Assembly: GCF_002865645.1 (NCBI RefSeq)
Contig: NW_020194517.1
Span: 1,550,001 to 1,614,000, forward strand
Length of the DNA: 64,000 bases
Direction of reading: 5' to 3'
Source: Hyaloscypha bicolor E
Taxonomy: Eukaryota > Ascomycota > Leotiomycetes > Helotiales > Hyaloscyphaceae
Shown here: positions 1 through 11,738 of the stretch, piece by piece
Position numbering within the stretch: the first letter of the stretch is position 1
Layout: each line of letters starts with the position of its first letter
Program-made: the position numbers and the translations under genes
Notes under the pieces: model-generated
Told to the model about the DNA's origin: nothing
What the model saw: only the letters and a program-made list of their open reading frames with translations
The model's database searches: none

Positions 1-429
1 TTTGTACGCGTCCAGCAGTATGTCGAATGACTTGGCCCAGTTACTTGCAGTCTGCGAAATATCAGCTTAGGCACTGCCAATTTTGTTTTCTCTTCCGAAG
101 CGGGTTTGAAACAAAAGCAGTCAGTCAAAGCTTACTAGGAGCATGAATTTCATTGGCCCCCAAATAAAGGAAAGCATTGAAGAAGCGTTCAAAAAGACTT
201 CGATAACCTCCTTATATTGCATCATTGCTTGGAGGAAAGGTTGAATCCTGGTGAGATTCTGATTTGTCTTGTTTTTTTTCTGCTTCTCTTGCAGATCCTT
301 CGTCGCCAATTCGAGATCATTGAGGCTCGTAAAGGCAAATTTGGCCAGCTCATCAGGCTTGAGGCGCTTTTTGAATTCGGCCAGAACTTGCTTGAAGTGG
401 TTTTCAAGAGTGGACATTTTCGGAAGCAA
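1..429 (-). CDS. NLR (STAND) receptor, N-terminal part, runs off left edge
   Basis: Two exons are visible, 429-136 and 51-1, with an 84-nt intron (GTAAGC donor at 135, CAG ending at 52). The protein starts at 429 (MLPKMSTLEN), or at the second Met at 417. The roughly 115 visible residues match the helical N-terminal domain of fungal NLRs (DUF7708 type): a motif around FLQAMMQYKEVIEVFLNAS, then IWGPMKFMLL and TASNWAKSFDILLDAYK. The nucleotide-binding and sensor parts lie outside the window. The intron sits at exactly the same alignment point (LL|TAS versus LQ|LAS) as an intron of the complete NLR at 18339-22637, so the two are homologous. It is transcribed away from the SNF2 helicase at 724, with 294 bp between the starts. 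Domain naming rests on motif recognition, not on a profile search. Confidence 0.75.
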
Positions 430-723
430 CCATTACTCTGAATTGCTCGAATTTCAGTTCAGATGCAAAGATTGATGTTGCGGAAGATGGAATGAAATCT
501 GAATGGTAGTGCCCAAGGCTGATCAGGCTCTCGGTCGTGGCGTTTGTGGACGCGGCGAAGTGCATGCAGGTGGCAGTGCCGTGTGCGGCAACCCAAACCA
601 CGACAGAGCCTCTTGAAGAGCCTCGCCAGCCTTGCCAATACCACACTTCAAGTTCTCGCGCTTTTATAGAGCAGATGGTATGACTTTATGCTCAGGGCTT
701 TTGCGAATTGGAAGACTGAGAGA
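430..723. promoter_or_regulatory. Shared divergent promoter between NLR and SNF2 helicase
   Basis: This 294-bp gap separates two divergently transcribed start codons (429 minus, 724 plus) and must hold both promoters. I see no clear TATA box or long repeat in it. The same arrangement, with a 495-bp gap, recurs at 22638-23132. Confidence 0.5.
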
Positions 724-3700
724 ATGTCCTTCCAATTTCTGGACTTTGACGACCCAGCGTCTCAAAACGATTCCGATTGCAGTGGCGGTGAGAGTGATAC
801 CTCCGGCATTTCTGGGGGTGACTCCAATGGCAGCGGGAAGAGCTCGTGCGTCAACGACCTTTATTCGGAGTCCGCTAACTTAAAAGGCTCAGATTAAACC
901 GAAGATCAAATCGAAAACGCGTGAGGGCCAGCCGGCGGTCGTTCGATCGGGCGTCTTGCGAGCGTGACGATACATCAGATGACCAGTCTAGGGAGGGTGT
1001 ATTCGGAAATACCAAGCGCCACCAGCTTCACCATCCAAGGAAAGATCGGTTCCGGTCGCCGTCACCATTCCAGGGATGGGAAGATGGAATTGATATAACA
1101 CCTCCAAGCCAGTCCCAGTCGAGCGAGAAAGAGACGGACAGCCAATTGCCATATAGCGAGGGACAAGATAGCCAATCTGATGTCGATTGGGAATCACTTC
1201 TCTGTGAAGATGTCGAGATGTTACCCGAGTCAAACTGGGAGGCAGACTTTCTCGCCCATCAAGCACAAATAATGGCATGCTCTGGCTATCGAGGTCTACA
1301 ACATAACGAGTTGATTGACGACAATGGAGATGAGCCATGGCACCCATATGACCCGGAGAGTATGATTTTGGACGGCCACATGGAGCTTCACATCGATTCA
1401 ACCAAGGACAAACTAGAAGGAGACAAAATCATTTGCTACGGAGTGGTGAGTCCTAAAAATTTCTTTCTTGCAAGCGCGCTGTGCATCTTTTTGGACACCA
1501 GACCGTAGAAGATTCGTTCATTTCAGCTATCAATGGACGTAATATTGTACTGTTGTCCAGCAATCTGTGACCCCCATCCAATCCATGTTATCTTGAGACT
1601 TCCCAAGTACGCAAAATATAAGAATAGCTATTTGCAGTTATCTACCACGAAACAATCGCAATTGTTTGTTATTTAATATTACATTTCAATCATTAACACG
1701 AGGAACAGATCCATAAAGTGGGTGTGAAAGTACTCGAGCAAGCTCGCAATGCTTTACAACGACTTAAGTCAGCGCAGATCATTTCCGAATCTCTCAGTGA
1801 ACGGAAAATTTATCTTTTCAATATTTCGCGGGAAGATAAATTGTTTCTATTGCAACCTCCCATAGCCTCAGATAAAGACTTTTTTCATTTCAACAACATC
1901 GCGGTATTAAATAAAGGACACTCTGAAATACTCTCCGAACTAGCTCCGTTTTGCAAATTCGAAGTTTATTCGTCTTCCGCTGACTGGGATTTGGTCGCAA
2001 ACGGGACTGCATCTATCGACAAGCAAACGTTCCTTCTCACTGATGTGATTATTTACGGTCCAAAAAGATGTCTAGAAGAAGTGGGGAAGCTTCTGGACGA
2101 CAAGAAGGTATTCCTACAAGAACCTGATTATCGGGATCCAAATCTTGGTTATATCAATCCTCATATATTGGATCTCAGTGCTGTCCATCCAGAACCACAG
2201 GGTGAGGCTGATTCGATGTCTTCATTCTTGCTGGAGATTGGACTCCAAAATGAGCTCGCGTGGCAGATAGCCACACCTCAGTCACTCGTGAAGGAAAGAA
2301 TTGCAACAGCATTCAAGAATATGACGCGGGCTCAGAATTTGAAACGAATAGCTGCTGACATCAGAATTCGTACCATTCTTAAACCGTAGGCTAGGTCTCC
2401 CTATCCCAGCCAACCCCAACTGACCAGTTTACTAGGTATCAAGAGGAGGCTTTGGATTTCATAATGCAAAGAGAAAGCGGCCCTGTTCCAGAAGAGTATT
2501 GCCTTTGGAAATCAAAGCAAGTTCAAAATGGTATCTCGTAAGTTTAACAAACCACGTTTGAAGCGCTTCATAATTTGACTTCAGCAGATACAAGCACGCG
2601 ATCACCGGCTGTGATAAACCGGAGAAGCCCGTGGAAACAGGAGGTGGTATTCTAGCCGATGAAATGGGGCTTGGGAAAACTCTCACAATGCTTTCAGCCA
2701 TGATTCGTACCGCAGATAAAGCGAAAGAGTTTGCGAGTAGTTCATATCATGATACGAATTTAGGAACACAGCATTCACTGATCCCATCCAGGGCGACTCT
2801 GGTCGTTGTGCCTTCTCCATGTAGGTCTAAGATACGGTAAAGATTTGCAGCTGATCTGACAGAGCACAGTACTCCTCAACGAATGGATGCAAGAGATCAA
2901 ATTGTAAGTTCCGCTAACCATCCACCAAATACTATTTTGGATTGACTTGGTGACAGACATTGTGACGGCTCTTCCAAAATCATCATCTATCATAGTCATG
3001 GCAGAGAGGGAAATTCTAAAGCACTTGCTGACTCTGATATTGTGTTGAGTACCTATCACACTATATCCCATGAATCAGGCGATAAGAATAGCCCTCTATG
3101 GCAGATCAAATGGTTCAGAGTTATTCTGGATGAAGGTAAGCCTCTCTCGTATTATCATCTAGGTTCAATCCAAATTCATTCTCTTTAGCACATATTATCC
3201 GCCGGATTTCAACAAGACTGTTCAAGGCCATGAACAAACTCCGAGCAAAGCTCTATTGGTGCTTAACTGGAACACCAGTACAGAATAGCTTGGAGGATCT
3301 TGCTGCACTACTCTCCTTCATTCGCGCTTCGCCACTCGACGATCTAGTCAAATTCCGGAAGCATATCATTATACCCTTAACCAAAGGCTCAGAAAATGGA
3401 GTAGAGAACCTACGGCAACTACTCGATTCTGTCTGCCTTCGCCGGACCAAGCAACTGCTCCATCTTCCCGAGGCCATTTTCGAACTTCAGCAATTGCGTT
3501 TCTCGGCAAAGGAAGAACAACAATACAACGACACAAGAGACAAGCTAGTGAAACTGATCCACAAAAATGGCCTAAAAGCCAAGAATGAAAAGGGATACCT
3601 TGGGGTCCTCCAGCTTCAACTGCAGCTACGTCGTCTATGTAATCATGGCACTTTCCAGAAACCTTCGCTAGGAGCTGATGAGTTTGATCCCGAACAAGCA

Positions 3701-4650
3701 ATCGCGCTTCTAAAGAAACAGAAAATTGCGAAGTGTGAGGCCTGCAGTGTAGATATCACGGGTATTCAAGGCATCGAGGAAACTCGCAATGGAATTTTCA
3801 CCGTCTGCGGGCATCTGCTTTGCATGAAGTGCGTCCCCAAGATGAAAGTGGCGTTAAAGCTGGCGGATGGAAGAGACGGCTGTTTCCAGTGCTCAATATG
3901 CCCTGAAATTGTGTTTGGGGGCTATCTTGTTGGTGAAGAAGTTGCAGCAAAGTCATCTAGTGGTGGAAGCAAAAGCCTCTCTGCTTGGCATTACTTTGAC
4001 AAAGAAGGTTGCTCAACCAAGGTTTCTGCTGTCGTTGCTGATATTGAGCATCACCAAACGGAGGGAAAGAGGTAAGTAACCCTTGTTTCATGGGATTAAG
4101 CTTTGTTCTCAGCTAATTTGTGGTGCCCACAGTATAATATTCTCCTGCTGGACTAGATCACTAGACCTCATTGAGATTTTCTTCAAATCGCGGAAAATCC
4201 CCTTCGTCCGAATAGATGGCTCTCACTCTTTGGCGCAGCGGAAATGGATTCTCGAAAACTATCAGAAAGATCCAGCAGTCAAAATCTTACTCATGAGCAC
4301 GGGAACTGGCGCCGTGGGGTAATTATCACTTCAGATATGTTTGAGGTATATCACTGACGCATCCTTTTGCAGATTGAATCTTACTGTCGCAAATTGTGTA
4401 TACCTGCTCGAGCCACAATGGAATCCAATGGTCGAGAATCAAGCTATTGCTCGGGTCTTACGTCTCGGCCAGACAAGAAATGTAAGAGTAGTCCGCTATA
4501 TTATGAAAGGCACAGTGGAAGAGGTAATACATCCTTCGCCCAGGTCAGTTACAAACAGGTTAACAACCACGATAGAAAGAAATGCGAAGTCAACAGATAC
4601 GGAAGTTAGAATATGCCAAGGTAGGGTGGAAAGAGGAAGAACAAAAGTAG
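724..4650 (+). CDS. SNF2/Rad5-Rad16-type helicase with embedded RING finger (paralogue 1)
   Basis: DEAD-like SNF2 ATPase, expected to translocate on DNA and remodel chromatin or act in repair in the nucleus. Eleven exons: 724-845, 893-1445, 1709-2385, 2436-2537, 2588-2820, 2870-2903, 2957-3135, 3189-4071, 4133-4318, 4373-4523, 4576-4650. They join in frame to 1064 aa. Residues 1-225 are acidic and disordered, ending in a conserved ICYGV. Walker A DEMGLGKT is near residue 515, motif II is DEGAH near 633, then [13 protein letters not shown]-like cluster ([17 protein letters not shown]) lies at about 816-872 between the two helicase lobes, as in Rad5/Rad16-type E3 proteins. Motif VI is [11 protein letters not shown]. 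The Met at 688 is an alternative in-frame start, but the context at 724 is better (A at -3). The 263-nt second intron is unusually long. Divergent neighbour of an NLR and paralogue of 23133-26414. Confidence 0.88.
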
Positions 4651-5757
4651 AGCAGAGAATGCAAGGGCTCAGCTCTGCCGACAGTATCTTTGTAAGTTGG
4701 GTATCGAGCATATCACAAATAGAAAACTTGTACTGTGGACAGCGGCAGGAACAGAACTTGACGCAAAACTACCCTCAAATTACACATTAACTTTGAAATT
4801 AGCATCTGAAGCAGCCGATAAAGTAGATTATGCTCAGGGGAGATCATCTTCGGTGCCCTTTAGCGAATTGGTTAGAGATCCCATATTATCTAAATATAAT
4901 TATTACTAATGCTTATTAGTTTGGAACACAGCGGCCTTTCTAAACTATTATGATATCGTGATAGTGTCCATTCTCGCTCCTCCTGTCAAACTTTATAAGG
5001 ACCCCTGCCGGAGCCGATTTTGGATTGGAGTCACACGTGACTAACAATTTAACCATATCACAATTCAACGTCATCGTGGATGGCTTAGATTTTACTGAGC
5101 ACTTATTTAACTTAACTTCGATGGTATTAGAACTCATACTTAATACCTATGTTATAGTTATCACGGAGTCCAGCGATTAAACAATCTGACTTCGACGCCA
5201 GATATAAAATGGTTAAACTCAAGGAACAGATCAGGTTTTCTTGGCGCATCATCTTCGCTAGTGGACATTGGTGATCTAGTGAGATGATTTTGTTATGGTG
5301 AGTAAAAATATGAGATGAGGAGTGCCTCCTAGCGGTCGTGAAGTCGTGGTTCCAGATTCTAGCTATGATGGCGGATGTGACAATGTCGCAGTGTGCTGCA
5401 TATTGGCGGGCGCCATGCGCCAATCTATAAATTGAACAGTTATCATTCGCCAACAGCAGCATATGAGTCAAAACATCTACTGGATTGGCTGCTAGGTTCT
5501 TGATTGCAGACCTCGCAATTGCAACGCAGCCTTGCAAACGGTAGCTCCACATATTCAGGGAATTAACACGTGTTACTGGAGCTTCGGACCTTGGGGTACT
5601 GAGACTGCACCAGCTTCTTTAAGTACCAAGATTGGACTCTTTTCAGGGCTAATTAACCTCTTCCTGTAGGTTGAGAGATCCCAAGAAGTCAATGCTCGAG
5701 AAATCCACACCAAAACCACTTCCGACCGTCCGAAAAGAAAGTAACCAAAGATGGGCG

Positions 5758-5815
5758 AAGGGTAAGTGACAACGGATGCAACGATGGCAGTGGGCGTTAT
5801 CGTCCCACCTTTACC
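5758..5815 (+). repeat. Dispersed degenerate repeat, copy A1
   Basis: Contains GTGACAACGGATGCAACGAT and GGCGTTATCGTCCCA. It aligns with 7000-7065, which has GTGATAACCGACGGAACGAT and GGTCGTTATCGTCCCA. By eye the two are roughly 75-80% identical. Function is unknown. Confidence 0.5.
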
Positions 5816-6999
5816 CTATACCCTCACTTCTCACCCATAAGCTACTTAATAAATTTCTCGTGTTTTCATTTTCGTTCGTTCTGAGGAGCAAGAGTTGAAG
5901 TGGTGGCCTCCTTTTGACTCGGCGCAAAGGTTCCTCTGCTGGGACAGGAGCTTGTGTGTGCATATTTACGCCTTATTCTCAATCGAGAGAACGCACAACG
6001 CAACTGTCTTGCTAAAAGTCGGTTTCGCTCTTGTCATCAAATATCGCCTGCTCAAATAACGAGCCCACAGAAAAAACAACCACACAACGGGATAATGTGC
6101 AGCAATGCCCACACGATTTCTATTAACATCGACCTTTTCAAGACAGAAGAAATTCAGATCAAGATAGTGGGTTTTCTTTCTCAAAGTAATCAGTGCGAAA
6201 AGAAGTTGGAGGATAAGGCGTTCTCTACACGTCTTCTGATAATGTCCCTGTGACAAATTTCAAAGACAAACTTGACGGAATTAGAAGGATACTTGGATGG
6301 GATATATGGTTATGATTGGCAACAATCTGTACCTCTCCGAAAAGTTGACATCAACATCATCGAGAAGTAAACGGCAGCGGTCTAAATATTGACAGCAGGC
6401 GTTCTTGTCCAATTATTTCCCCCTTCCCAAATTCTCTTTTCCTGGGATCCTTGTTTCCAAAGCCTTCTCGTGATTGGATACAGCTCTGAAAGTATTGCCA
6501 AGTTGCCGGAACAGCAGGTCATTTGGTTGTAGCCTATAGGTGCTTCAACTGTTTGTGGTTGCTGGGGAAGACTTCAATACATGTACGGCAAATTGTGGTA
6601 CTCGCGTGCTTATATCTATACAGCAGTCACATCTCAAACCCAAAGCTCTTCTGCCAGTCTTATTCACCGTTGCATTTTACTGGTCAGGTATTTTTCCTAT
6701 CGGCATCGAGCCCCAACCCTCAACCCCCCTGAAAACCATCCCCATCCCCTCTCCCGACCATCCAGAAACGTTATCCAAGAGATATTTAAACGAACCCTCA
6801 ACTTGCACAAGGAGCCGCAGAACTCCCGAAATTCCTCCGACAACTCTTAGGGTTGCAACCGTCTTCATCGCGCAGTAGCTATTGGAAATTTTATCTTTAG
6901 AGGAAGCGCGACTGGGTTTAACAGGAATCCAGAATCTAAGACGGAGGCTCTGATAGCTACTAGCCAAACGTCATCCAGGAATCGTCCCAAACACGCGCG

Positions 7000-7065
7000 A
7001 AGAATAAAGTGATAACCGACGGAACGATGACAGCGGTCGTTATCGTCCCATACTCTGCCCCTGGG
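7000..7065 (+). repeat. Dispersed degenerate repeat, copy A2
   Basis: Diverged partner of 5758-5815 in the same orientation, about 1.24 kb downstream. The shared core is GTTATCGTCCCA preceded by an AACGAT block. The GTAAGTGAC of copy A1 reads AAAGTGATA here. Confidence 0.5.
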
Positions 7066-7574
7066 TTGTAAAAGGTGTCTGGTGTTCTTTAAGAGCATCC
7101 CCCCCCAAACACTAGCCGTCCCGCCTCCAACCTACTTGTCCTGATAGTCGAAGTTCCTCTTCGCTGCACATCTCAATAACCTCAACTACTCCTCGAATGA
7201 CACAGTAGGTGGTGATTTTACCCCCTTCTCCATTCTTGAGCTCCTGAAACGTTCCTTTTGCACATGTAAATCACAGACTGAATTATCAATTTTAGAATAC
7301 AGTATCAGGAAATGCAGCAGAGATCGTGAAGCAAGGCATGCCACAGGTCAATCTCAACTTCAAGATATATAAACACAGCACTGATCCAAGGGAGGTGGAC
7401 TGACAGATATTCACACCGGATACTGAATTCATCGGCTAGTCAAAAGCATTCGATACTGATGGAGGTATTTCTAAATGAGGTGCTCAATATGGCATTTAGG
7501 CGACATGCACTAGAAGACGAGGGCGTGTGGGGGGTAGGTACGAAAAGACGCACCTTCTAAATCCGACGTAGGAT

Positions 7575-7752
7575 GAGAGCGTGTGACAGCAAGAGGATAC
7601 TCGACAACAACACCCCAACGTACCTATCTTCAAGTATAATTATCGATCATTGTTAAACACCTCCAGAGAACAAAAAGTCGATCAAACTCTCTGAACGTTT
7701 TTTCACCAATCTCGTAATCTGTAATAACAGAAACCTTCCAGGGCTTCATCTC
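7575..7752 (+). repeat. Dispersed degenerate repeat, copy X1
   Basis: Shares ordered blocks with 8168-8335: CGACAACAACACC, ATCTTCAAGT and TCACCAATCTCGTA, followed by an AATAAC and CCTTCC block. A shorter third relic of the first block (GACAGCAATGCAAGCCTTGACAACAACA) lies near 10145-10172. It looks like a decayed tandem or dispersed duplication. No coding potential was recognised. Confidence 0.55.
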
Positions 7753-8167
7753 GACGATGGATCATTACCGTGTCTTGTATATACACATCCTGATCCAAAA
7801 GCTCTCGAAGATATATTTACATCCGTGCTACCACGCTGTGGGTAAGATGGAGACCTATTCCACTAAGGAGAAAATACCTTGTATAAGTCCAAGGCTAAGA
7901 AATGCCATCGAGAGCCAAACGACCTCCTACCATCAGCAGCCCAGCCTCGACGTATAAACCACCCTCCCCAACTTCCCACTCAAACTCTTCCTCAGAGCGC
8001 ACCGACGAACTCTTGGAATTCCATGAAGGAGAGATTGTCAACGGAGTACTTCAAGCCTTCTTCGAGAACGTTGATGAGGCTAGCTTAAGGATATGAGAAA
8101 CAGAACTAGATCTTCAGTTCAGAACCAGAGATACTGTTTCTAAGTTTGACTTGGGAGCAAAGGAGAA

Positions 8168-8335
8168 GCAATGACAGCGAAAAGAGACTTGACAACAACA
8201 CCAATGCACTAATCTTCAAGTCTCCTTCCCATTTCCCCATGAAGTATAGAGAAATAAAGCACGATAGATTCTCTAAATATCTTCTCACCAATCTCGTATT
8301 TTGAATAACGGTAGAAGCCTTCCCGGTCTCTGCCT
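8168..8335 (+). repeat. Dispersed degenerate repeat, copy X2
   Basis: Partner of 7575-7752 in the same orientation and with the same block order (TTGACAACAACACC, ATCTTCAAGT, TCACCAATCTCGTA). It ends just before the MITE insertion at 8346. Confidence 0.55.
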
Positions 8336-8353
8336 TATACACTCGCGAGTGTG

Positions 8354-9134
8354 CAGTGTGTCAAATAATTTAATTAATTATAATTATTGGCCGGTAATCA
8401 AATCAAATTAAGTCAGAATAGTAGTAATCAAATTATAATTAATTATTTACTTAATTTAATTAAATATAATTAATTATTTGGTCACGTGGTATCACACGTG
8501 ACTATAGAGATAGCACAAGCGTTATCGGGCAAAAATAAAGTTTATTCTAGCCTAATTTAGATATTGACTTACTATAATAGGCTTAATAGCTAGTATGCCG
8601 CCTTTATTTTCTTTACTTATCTTTGTAACTGTTGTATGGCAACTGCAGGCTGACCACGTGACTTGTCTTCACGTGACTATGGTTATTGTATTTAAGCTCT
8701 GGCCGCCCACACCACACCTCTCTTCCTTGGATATCCAATATATACTATATATACCCGCATTTATTGCAATAGTAAATAAGTGTTATAGTAGTGGTTTCGG
8801 CTCCCCTAGTCACGTGGTGCGGTCATGTGACATCCGGAGCAAATAATTCACATATATATTACTTTGCTCTCCTTCTCTCTTCTTAGGAAATTAACTTACC
8901 TTTGCTCTCTCTACGCTTTAATCGTATATTATTTAAGGAAAAAGAAGAGAACTTATTATTTATATGACTTTTATATAACTGTCACGTGATAATTAAAAAT
9001 AATTAAATATATTTAATTATAATTAGTCTAATAATTAATTATTTTTTTGGAAGTCAATAATCAAATTATAATTAATTAGAAAATTAATTTAATTAAATAT
9101 AATTAATTACCTTAATTATTTTTTTGACACACTG
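8354..9134. mobile_element. hAT-type MITE (781 bp, non-autonomous), copy 1
   Basis: The ends are inverted repeats: left CAGTGTGTCAAATAATT, right end reading TTTTTTTGACACACTG. A perfect 8-bp target-site duplication CGAGTGTG flanks it (8346-8353 and 9135-9142), which is typical of the hAT superfamily. The termini are rich in TTAATTAATTATAATTA-like AT tracts. There is no transposase frame, so it must have been mobilised in trans. The body holds six GTCACGTG/CACGTGAC octamers (8481, 8495, 8655, 8670, 8810, 8981). A second family member with the same ends is at 43946-44748. Confidence 0.9.
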
Positions 9135-9515
9135 CGAGTGTGCGCATGACGATGTGGAAAACTTTCGAGTCTACTTGTATACCTCCGTGAGCAAGCCACT
9201 GGAATGCTGGAGATATTTTTCGTGCTTGCGAAGTTACCTTGCACAAACCCCAGGCCATGGATTGTCATAGAAAGCTTTGCTGGTCCCTCCCATCCGCCTT
9301 CATGAATTTGATATATATAAACTAGCTCTGCTTGTATTCAGAGCTTTGGTAGCTAATGCAAGCAGCACTGCTCCAGGGCAACAAGATAAGCAAGATCCTC
9401 CTCAACCCACCACAGGGAGATTTGACGAGCGTTGGCACTATATGGGCTGAATTGAGGGGTTTCAAAGTCTTGGGCACTTCGATAAGAAGCTGAGGGAGGC
9501 GGGAGAAGCGCAGCA

Positions 9516-10019
9516 ATGAGAACCATTCGAGATTTGACAATACCAGCAACTAGGCCATGCAGATGGAGGTCCAATATAATAAGGATTGAAGAATACGTTC
9601 AAACCGCAAAACTGGGTCATCTCCACTTCGTCTTGGGCACAAACTTGGTCCATGGACATGCAGTTGGTATCTCTCTTCTCAAATGTAAGATTACAAAGAC
9701 ATTGCAGTGGACGTTGCAAACAACGATCCAGAACGCTTCAGCGCTGGTTTTATACCTCTCTCCAATCAAGGCTAGCTCTTCATGTTTTCAAATAGAACCT
9801 CTACCTTTTGATGTCAGAACTGGCAGCTGGAAAATGCAGAAGACATCAGAACAGCAAACGCTCGCCTCATTCACCTTCCCTCCTCTCCGGAAAACTCAAC
9901 AAGGACATATCAACATGCACAAAAGTGCATCTATAAAAAGTGACAAAGCTTGGAAAGCGGCGAGTTCAAGAATTTCAAAGGCCTACTCGAACTGGTTCAG
10001 AGGACGTATGGAGGAATAA
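9516..10019 (+). CDS. Uncertain 167-aa open reading frame
   Basis: ATG-to-stop frame beginning MRTIRDLTIPATRPCRW. No domain, signal peptide or membrane segment was recognised, and codon content is not distinctive. It lies in a gene-poor stretch between the MITE and the GPI-protein gene. It may be a chance frame and is listed only because it is long for this region. Confidence 0.15.
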   Translation: MRTIRDLTIPATRPCRWRSNIIRIEEYVQTAKLGHLHFVLGTNLVHGHAVGISLLKCKITKTLQWTLQTTIQNASALVLYLSPIKASSSCFQIEPLPFDVRTGSWKMQKTSEQQTLASFTFPPLRKTQQGHINMHKSASIKSDKAWKAASSRISKAYSNWFRGRMEE

Positions 10020-10249
10020 TACTCCTTGAAATAGATACCCTGGGTTGAGAGACCAGAGCCCTGAGCGATCTGTGAATTATGTGTAGAAGTGTAGGGGGCA
10101 GGAAACCCTACTCGACCTTGATTGATTTCAGAGGGAAGCTGCATTGACAGCAATGCAAGCCTTGACAACAACAATCAACCCGACTCCACACCTCCCTCCC
10201 TTTCGACTTTCCAAACCTCGAAAATCATGCAACGAAGAAGAAGAAGGAA

Positions 10250-10774
10250 TTAAATACAGATAGGTTTCCGAAACTCCAGCTTCTCAACTTCTCCATCATC
10301 TCCTGCCTCTATGTTGTCTCCTTCTCCTCTACAAACGACGCGGAGAGAAGAATCGGCAATCCCCACTTCAAGTTCGTATATATATATACCCCGCCTCCCC
10401 GGCAAGTACAGCTGCTTTTCGCGCTTGCGAACCTTCCTATCACTTGATCTAAATTGCATCACATTCAAGGAAGCCCAGGTATCATTCTTTAAATCTTTGC
10501 TTTTATTATTATCTCGTTCTCTCTGAATTCCGCGCATTTCATATATGTACTCATCCTCGCACTGAGCCATATCGCAATGATAATGACCCATGCCATCTTC
10601 ATTTTCCCACTCAAACGTATCATCATACTCATACAACAAAAGCCCCTGCCACCCCAGCCCCCTTCTCTCATGAAGACGAGACAGCAGCAGTAGACCGTAA
10701 TTATCGAAGCGAAGTGTGCCAGTGTGGCTACAAAATGTAAGGAGTGTCGTGAAATCATCATCATTCTTCCCCAA
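10250..10774 (-). CDS. Uncertain 174-aa acidic open reading frame
   Basis: ATG-to-stop frame beginning MGKNDDDFTTLL, rich in Asp, Glu, Tyr and Arg, with no recognised family. The DNA is purine-rich on the minus strand, so a chance frame is likely. It is followed 110 bp downstream on the plus strand by the 3' end of the GPI-protein gene. Confidence 0.2.
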   Translation of the reverse strand: MGKNDDDFTTLLTFCSHTGTLRFDNYGLLLLSRLHERRGLGWQGLLLYEYDDTFEWENEDGMGHYHCDMAQCEDEYIYEMRGIQRERDNNKSKDLKNDTWASLNVMQFRSSDRKVRKREKQLYLPGRRGIYIYELEVGIADSSLRVVCRGEGDNIEAGDDGEVEKLEFRKPICI

Positions 10775-10883
10775 TTTCCATACACAATGCAGTGCAAAAC
10801 GCCAAATTTACGCCTCTCTCAATCAAAGCAAATTGATATCATCGCGCCGCGCAAGGTACGGAGATCAAGTATCAAGATGTAAA

Positions 10884-11738
10884 TCAAAGGAAGTAAGCAG
10901 CCAACAACCCCGCACCAGCAAGCGCGCCCATGGGAGTCAATCCTGCCGCGCCGCCTGTGAACCCGCTGCTAGTACTACTTGGTCCACTCGGTGTCTTCGT
11001 GGGGCTTCCACCACCACCCGGGCTTGAGCTGCTGGTCGTAGTTCCGTTGGTAGGAGGTGGTGGCGGCGTACCAGTGCCGGTTGGGCAGTACGTAGTAGTG
11101 AAAGTCTTGGTCTCGGTTGTGGAGCCTGTGGTGATGGTTGTAGTTCCCGTCGATGTTGTGGTGGATGAGGTTGGGTATGTTGGGTAAGAGGAGGCGGAGG
11201 ACGAGGTTGGGGAGGTTGGGGATGTTGGGTATGTTGGGTAAGAGGAGGTGGAGGATGCTGTTGACGACGAGGAGGAGGCGGTGTAGAAGGGTGTGCAGTC
11301 GGGGAGGGTGAAGTCTTTTGCGCAGCCGCCGGAGCTGCAGTAGACAACGCAGCTGGGAGGTCGTTAGAACGGGTCTTTACAAGGGATGGTGGGGGAGAGG
11401 GGAGGGACATACTTCTTGGCACAAGCCGCATCACCAGAAGAGTTCGATGTTTGCCAGCAAGTCGTCGGGAAGTTCCCAATCGGTGGCTCGCCGTCAAGGT
11501 TATCGTTGCAGTTGCCTGGTTCCGCAACGCCGTTGACGCAGCGGATGATAATGTTTGTGCCCAGCGACTCGCCGGCGCAGAAGGTACCGTTGGGCATGTT
11601 GGCCGGACAGACGATTTGGCTGCCGTTGCTGGGGGATGTCAGCTAAGCTCAGATCGAGGGGAGGAGAGGGACCGACGAGGTGATCTGGGCAGATGCCAGT
11701 GCAGCAGAAGCTGCGAAGAGGAGTGCTTGGACGAGCAT
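10884..11738 (-). CDS. Secreted, Ser/Thr/Pro-rich, probable GPI-anchored cell-wall protein
   Basis: Three exons (11738-11677, 11628-11413, 11352-10884) join to 248 aa. The N-terminus MLVQALLFAASAALASAQ is a classic signal peptide. Residues of about 20-125 form a cysteine-rich domain (CPANMPNGTFC, IIIRCVNG, CNDNLDG, CWQTS, AACAKK, VYCSSGGCAKDF, LPDC). A low-complexity stalk of Ser/Thr/Pro with YPTYPTSPT repeats follows, where dense O-glycosylation is expected. The C-terminus is Gly/Ser-rich and ends in a hydrophobic tail, GALAGAGLLAAYFL, after small residues, as in GPI signals. The first donor (GTCGGT) is weak and the exon-1 boundary is chosen to keep frame. Role inferred: cell-surface or wall protein. 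The exact family is not recognised. Confidence 0.8.

Larger units (their letters stand above)
4651..8345. other. Gene-poor 3.7-kb intergenic region with degenerate dispersed repeats
   Basis: No reading frame here has recognisable domains or a convincing spliced model. It holds two pairs of diverged repeat segments (5758-5815 with 7000-7065, and 7575-7752 with 8168-8335). At 5751 a possible tiny first exon, ATGGGCGAAGG, is followed by GTAAGT, and its diverged counterpart near 6998 has lost both the start codon and the donor. This suggests relics of a duplicated small gene, but no product could be assigned. Confidence 0.4.

Noticed and set aside
5127..5552. 141-aa minus-strand frame in the left gene-poor region
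   Set aside because: No domain, no neighbouring exons, not conserved-looking.
10937..11527. 196-aa Pro/His/Arg-rich minus-strand frame
   Set aside because: Shadow of the Ser/Thr-rich stalk exon of the GPI protein read in a different frame.
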